A stretch of 8,720 nt of DNA from an uncultured Clostridia bacterium (GTDB taxonomy: Bacteria; Bacillota; Clostridia; Oscillospirales; Oscillospiraceae). Shown piece after piece: positions 6,789 through 8,720 of this stretch. The notes under the pieces are model-generated. The model had not been told where the DNA came from. It searched no databases and worked only from the letters and a program-made list of their open reading frames with translations. A program made the position numbers and the translations under genes. Within the stretch, counting starts at the first letter, position 1. Every line of letters starts with the position of its first letter. Location: contig CAMGPO010000028.1 in assembly GCA_946060825.1 (NCBI GenBank), positions 1-8,720 of the forward strand. Direction: 5' to 3'.

Positions 6789-7544
6789 ATGAAACTTGTC
6801 TCCTGGAACGTCAACGGCCTGCGGGCCTGTCTTGGAAAGGGATTTCTGGATTTTGCCAAGCAGTCGGACGCCGACGTCATCTGCCTGCAGGAAACCAAGC
6901 TGCAGCCGGAGCAGGTGGACTTTGAGCTGCCCGGCTACGAGTTCTACTGGAACAGCGCCGAGAAGAAGGGCTATTCCGGCACTGCCATCCTGACCCGGGT
7001 GCCGCCCCTCTCCGTTACTTATGACTTCGGTGCGGACGAGCACCGCCACGAGGGCCGCGTCATCACCGCCGAATTCCCCCAGTTCTACCTGGTCTGCTGC
7101 TACACGCCCAATTCCCAGGACGGCCTCAAGCGCCTCGACTACCGGATGCAGTGGGAGGACGACTTCCGCGCCTACCTGAAGGAGCTGGACGCCGTCAAGC
7201 CCGTGGTGCTCTGCGGCGACCTGAACGTAGCCCACACGGAGATCGACCTCAAGAATCCCAAGACGAACCGCCAGAACGCCGGCTTCTCCGACGAGGAGCG
7301 GGCCAAGATGACAGAGCTGCTCAGCGCCGGCTTCACCGACACCTACCGCCACTTCTACCCCGACCAGACCGGCGTTTACTCCTGGTGGAGCTACCGCTTC
7401 CAGGCCCGGCAGAAGAACGCCGGATGGCGCATCGACTACTTCATCGTCTCCGACCGGCTGCAGCCCAACCTGACCGCCGCCGCCATCCACACCGAAATCT
7501 ACGGCAGCGACCACTGCCCCGTCTCGCTGGAGCTTGCGCTCTGA
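6789..7544 (+). CDS. xth: Exodeoxyribonuclease III / class II AP endonuclease
   Basis: Cleaves DNA 5' of abasic sites and removes 3'-blocking groups in base excision repair, acting in the cytoplasm on damaged DNA. At 251 residues it matches the usual size of the ExoA/Xth endonuclease-exonuclease-phosphatase family. Catalytic motifs are all present: SWNVNGLR (Asn7), LQETK (Glu35), CYTPNSQ (Tyr105), GDLNVAH (Asp144, Asn146), WRIDYFIVS (Asp216) and SDHCPV (Asp241, His242). The ATG start is supported by GGAGGA at good spacing and by the family N-terminus beginning directly with MKLVSWN. It has its own promoter just downstream of a terminator and is probably co-transcribed with the acetyltransferase gene 9 bp later. 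Whether to call it xth or exoA is a naming matter; nothing about it looks unusual. Confidence 0.97.
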   Translation: MKLVSWNVNGLRACLGKGFLDFAKQSDADVICLQETKLQPEQVDFELPGYEFYWNSAEKKGYSGTAILTRVPPLSVTYDFGADEHRHEGRVITAEFPQFYLVCCYTPNSQDGLKRLDYRMQWEDDFRAYLKELDAVKPVVLCGDLNVAHTEIDLKNPKTNRQNAGFSDEERAKMTELLSAGFTDTYRHFYPDQTGVYSWWSYRFQARQKNAGWRIDYFIVSDRLQPNLTAAAIHTEIYGSDHCPVSLELAL

Positions 7545-7553
7545 GGTGTCCCC

Positions 7554-8027
7554 TTGATTGTACTCGAAGAAATCCCCCGCAGCCGGGCCAGTGAATTCTG
7601 GCCGCTGCACTGGGAATACCTGAACCGGGACATCTTTGGGGACGGCTTCCCGGAGGAAGACCGCGCCTACTTCCAGAGCGAGGACTACCGCGGCGTTCTC
7701 GAGCGGTTCATGGACCGGGTGCCCGACCGGCATCACATGGTCTATTTCGTCCGGGACGGCGTCCGCATCGGCTGCGCCCAGTACATCATCTACAAGAGCG
7801 AGGACGGCAAATGCCTGATCCTGGACTTCTGGGTCTTTCCGGAATACCGTGGAAACGGGACCGGCCACGCCTGCTTCGAGGCCCTGGCCCGCTGTGCGGA
7901 GGCCGACGGCGCCGCCTGGTACCAGATCAACTGCGACCGGGAGAACGCCCACCGGTTCTGGGTCTCCCTCGGCTTTGCCGACGACGGCATTGACGAGTAC
8001 GGCGACCCGCTGATGAAAAAAACATGA
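7554..8027 (+). CDS. GNAT-family N-acetyltransferase, substrate unknown
   Basis: A 157-residue protein with the Gcn5-related acetyltransferase fold, transferring acetyl from acetyl-CoA to an amine. Motif A is DFWVFPEYRGNGTG (residues 91-104), with the acetyl-CoA pyrophosphate-binding R-G-N-G-T-G loop. Motif B is near NCDRENAHRFWVSLGF (126-141), typical of the strand/helix that closes the fold. No membrane segment or signal peptide is visible. The start is a TTG at 7554, chosen because GAGGTG (7543-7548) overlaps the stop of the preceding gene at proper spacing and no ATG or GTG lies nearby. The 9-bp gap suggests translational coupling to exonuclease III. The substrate (small molecule, peptide or protein) cannot be read from the sequence, and the DNA-repair neighbour does not settle it. 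Confidence 0.85.
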   Translation: MIVLEEIPRSRASEFWPLHWEYLNRDIFGDGFPEEDRAYFQSEDYRGVLERFMDRVPDRHHMVYFVRDGVRIGCAQYIIYKSEDGKCLILDFWVFPEYRGNGTGHACFEALARCAEADGAAWYQINCDRENAHRFWVSLGFADDGIDEYGDPLMKKT

Positions 8028-8031
8028 TAGC

Positions 8032-8107
8032 TGTCATTCTGAGTCCACAGGCCGAAGAATCTTCTGCAACCGGCCCGAAAAGATTCTTCGCTTCGCTCAG
8101 AATGACA
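8032..8107. repeat. Dispersed-type inverted repeat (TGTCATTCTGAG element)
   Basis: Outer arms TGTCATTCTGAG (8032-8043) and CTCAGAATGACA (8096-8107), and inner arms GAAGAATCTT (8054-8063) and AAGATTCTTC (8080-8089), are perfect complements around a 16-base loop. Read on the minus strand, the right half carries the familiar GTCATTCTGAGCGAAGC then GAAGAATC word that recurs in intergenic regions of many bacterial genomes. The left half has TCCACAGGCC where that word has CGAAGC. No transposase is present, so it looks like a REP/MITE-like palindromic element placed between two convergent genes. Confidence 0.8.
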
Positions 8108-8109
8108 AG

Positions 8110-8141
8110 GAGAGCCGCCCAATCGGACGGCTCTCTTTTTT
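8110..8141 (+). terminator. Intrinsic terminator of the xth-GNAT unit
   Basis: GAGAGCCG (8110-8117) and CGGCTCTC (8128-8135) form the stem, which extends by two more pairs after one mismatch, and TTTTTT follows. It overlaps the birA stop by two bases. On the minus strand no T-run follows the stem, so it serves mainly the plus-strand transcript. Confidence 0.88.
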
Positions 8142-8720
8142 AGCTCCGCAGACGCAGGGAGATCTCGCCGCTCTGGAGCGTGGCGCGGCTGCCCGCTGCG
8201 TCCTCCACGATCAGGCCTCCGTTGTCGTCGATCTCCACAGCGATGGCATCCTTTTTTTGTCCATTCTGCTCATAGGTGATGGGCTTGCCCAGGACAAGGC
8301 TCCAGGCCCGGTAGTCGGTCAGGTAGCTGCGGTCGTGCAGGTCCGCCGTCTCCCGCAGCAGTTCCTCCGCAACGGCTGCCACCAGCCGGCTCCGGCTGAC
8401 GTGACTGTCGCGGAGGGAGCTTGCGCCGGTCAGCTCCGCCGGGAAGTCCTCCGTCGTGATGTTGACGCCGACGCCGATGACCAGGCTCTTTGTGACGCCG
8501 GTCTCGAAGTCCGACACCGCCTCCACCAGAATGCCGCAGATTTTCTTGCCGCCGAGGTAGAGGTCGTTGACCCACTTGATCTCCGGCTTTGCGTCGGTCA
8601 GCCGCCGGATGGCCCGGCAGACCGCCACGGAGGCCCGGGTCGTGACGGAGACGGCGTCCGTCACCGCCGCGTTGGGATGCACCACCAGCGTCACATAGAC
8701 GCCGGTACCGCTCGGGGAAT
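8140..8720 (-). CDS. birA: Biotin-[acetyl-CoA-carboxylase] ligase, C-terminal part (N-terminus outside window)
   Basis: Activates biotin with ATP and attaches it to the biotin carboxyl carrier lysine of acetyl-CoA carboxylase and similar enzymes; versions with an N-terminal helix-turn-helix also repress biotin genes. The 193 residues in the window begin in the catalytic domain: the frame stays open to the edge, where it reads SPSGTGVYVTLVVHP, a standard BirA segment, so the GTG at 8694 is internal. Further motifs are KWVNDLYLGGKKICGILVEA (the biotin/ATP-binding Lys lies in GKKICGIL) and GVGVNI. The small SH3-like C-terminal domain ends in SGEISLRLRS. Whether the helix-turn-helix is present cannot be seen. 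It converges on the GNAT gene, with a repeat and a terminator between them. Confidence 0.95.
   Translation of the reverse strand, partial: SPSGTGVYVTLVVHPNAAVTDAVSVTTRASVAVCRAIRRLTDAKPEIKWVNDLYLGGKKICGILVEAVSDFETGVTKSLVIGVGVNITTEDFPAELTGASSLRDSHVSRSRLVAAVAEELLRETADLHDRSYLTDYRAWSLVLGKPITYEQNGQKKDAIAVEIDDNGGLIVEDAAGSRATLQSGEISLRLRS

Noticed and set aside
1..8720. CRISPR array, defence island, phage or transposon genes
   Set aside because: No spaced repeats of suitable length, no integrase or transposase motifs, and every long plus-strand gene is an ordinary chromosomal family.

Overview
The window is GC-rich and densely coded, and it carries a gene for an alpha/beta-type small acid-soluble spore protein. 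Together with clostridial-looking CarA/CarB and BirA sequences, this suggests a high-GC, spore-forming member of the Clostridia, probably Oscillospiraceae-like. That placement is an inference; no rRNA gene is present to confirm it.

Left part (1-6105, plus strand): the end of an arginine/pyrimidine operon. It holds the C-terminal part of acetylornithine aminotransferase (argD), then carA (glutaminase subunit of carbamoyl-phosphate synthase), then a 1344-residue protein that is a complete CarB large subunit continuing in frame into a complete DapF-like (diaminopimelate epimerase) domain. The genes are separated by 5 bp or overlap by 14 bp, and a clear intrinsic terminator follows. ArgD makes an ornithine precursor, and CarA/CarB make carbamoyl phosphate for citrulline and UMP. 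DapF belongs to lysine/peptidoglycan synthesis, so its fusion to CarB is unexpected. The DapF-like part also has alanine where the first catalytic cysteine of the family normally lies, while the other active-site residues are kept.

Middle part (6106-6788): a monocistronic SASP spore gene with a good ribosome binding site, followed by about 345 bp without a convincing protein gene. That stretch is not empty. It contains five TTC/TTT-type hexamers at an exact 11-bp period ending just upstream of a TATGAT -10 element, which is the layout of a PhoP/PhoB-type response-regulator promoter. Downstream is a segment able to fold (a 9-bp inverted repeat enclosing a GC hairpin), ending at a perfect 13-bp terminator stem. 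This is a candidate regulated small RNA, possibly phosphate-responsive.

Right part (6734-8720): a sigma-A-like promoter drives an exonuclease III / AP endonuclease gene and, 9 bp later, a GNAT acetyltransferase starting at TTG. Convergent to these, on the minus strand, is the C-terminal part of biotin-protein ligase (birA), cut by the window edge. Between the convergent genes lie a dispersed-type inverted repeat (GTCATTCTGAG ... CTCAGAATGAC) and an intrinsic terminator.

No CRISPR array, transposase, phage gene, tRNA or rRNA was seen.
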